From Vibrio gigantis (GTDB taxonomy: Bacteria > Pseudomonadota > Gammaproteobacteria > Enterobacterales > Vibrionaceae), in NCBI RefSeq assembly GCF_024347515.1, contig NZ_AP025493.1, forward strand, positions 1,302,001 through 1,366,000: a stretch of 64,000 nucleotides of DNA, in the 5' to 3' direction. Within the stretch, counting starts at the first letter, position 1. The number at the start of each line of letters is the position of its first letter. Positions 63,974 through 64,000 of the stretch are shown here, in pieces. Made by a program: the position numbers and the translations under genes. Below the pieces are notes generated by a model, which was not told where the DNA came from, did no database searches, and saw nothing but the letters and a program-made list of their open reading frames with translations.

Positions 63974-64000
63974 CGTTCTTACTCACTCTTTAATGTCATG

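Overview
The window is from the secondary chromosome (chromosome II) of a Vibrio species, around its replication origin. The diagnostic block is rctB (minus) - ori2/rctA - parA2-parB2 at about 18.5-23.9 kb, with six GATC-containing iterons, a perfect DnaA box and several parS2-type centromere sites. The neighbourhood (tmcA, a putA/putP block, pdxH-vqmA-vqmR, a lap secretion cluster) is also what I expect on Vibrio chromosome II. I cannot fix the species; low G+C intergenic DNA and the gene repertoire fit a marine Vibrio (for example the Splendidus clade), but that is inference.

Layout. 0-10 kb: phenylalanine/tyrosine catabolism. phhA-phhB convert Phe to Tyr; hpd-hmgA-fah-maiA take 4-hydroxyphenylpyruvate to fumarate and acetoacetate; aacS activates acetoacetate. 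A lone carbamate kinase (arcC) lies between aacS and maiA. TyrR-box-like sites lie upstream of phhA/aacS and upstream of hpd. 10-18 kb: a HAD hydrolase, a hybrid sensor kinase divergent from a periplasmic binding protein, a NADAR (YbiA-like) protein, and two Opp/Dpp-type ATPase genes plus an unrecognised gene behind a strong Fur box. 18-26 kb: replication and partition module, then tmcA, followed by three parS2 sites, two of them in a 25-bp perfect inverted repeat. 26-30 kb: a DUF342/FapA protein and an SgrR-like regulator.

30-40 kb: a minus-strand block resembling the Lap system: T1SS ABC exporter (LapB), c-di-GMP receptor (LapD), periplasmic protease (LapG), membrane fusion protein (LapC), preceded by a DctB-like kinase and a DctD-like regulator that has lost the sigma-54 contact loop. 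The adhesin and outer-membrane pore are not in the window. 40-46 kb: pdxH, the quorum-sensing regulator vqmA with its sRNA gene vqmR and palindromic VqmA site, then two paralogous PEGA-domain exported proteins, one fused to a SUMF1-like domain. 45-52 kb: a GATC-rich intergenic cluster resembling ori2 iterons, an AraC regulator, putA, a truncated non-catalytic aldehyde-dehydrogenase-like protein, and putP. 52-64 kb: MerR and Lrp regulators, two small proteins, DUF445 protein, ABC exporter, CtlX-type hydrolase, lipase-like hydrolase, AraC regulator, GNAT acetyltransferase, EptA-type phosphoethanolamine transferase and an outer-membrane barrel protein.

I see no transposase, prophage, CRISPR array, rRNA or tRNA. 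The most notable structure outside the genes is the network of chromosome II replication and segregation sites: ori2, parS2 sites out to at least 52.8 kb, and iteron-like motifs at 17.6, 45.3-45.7 and 48.1 kb.
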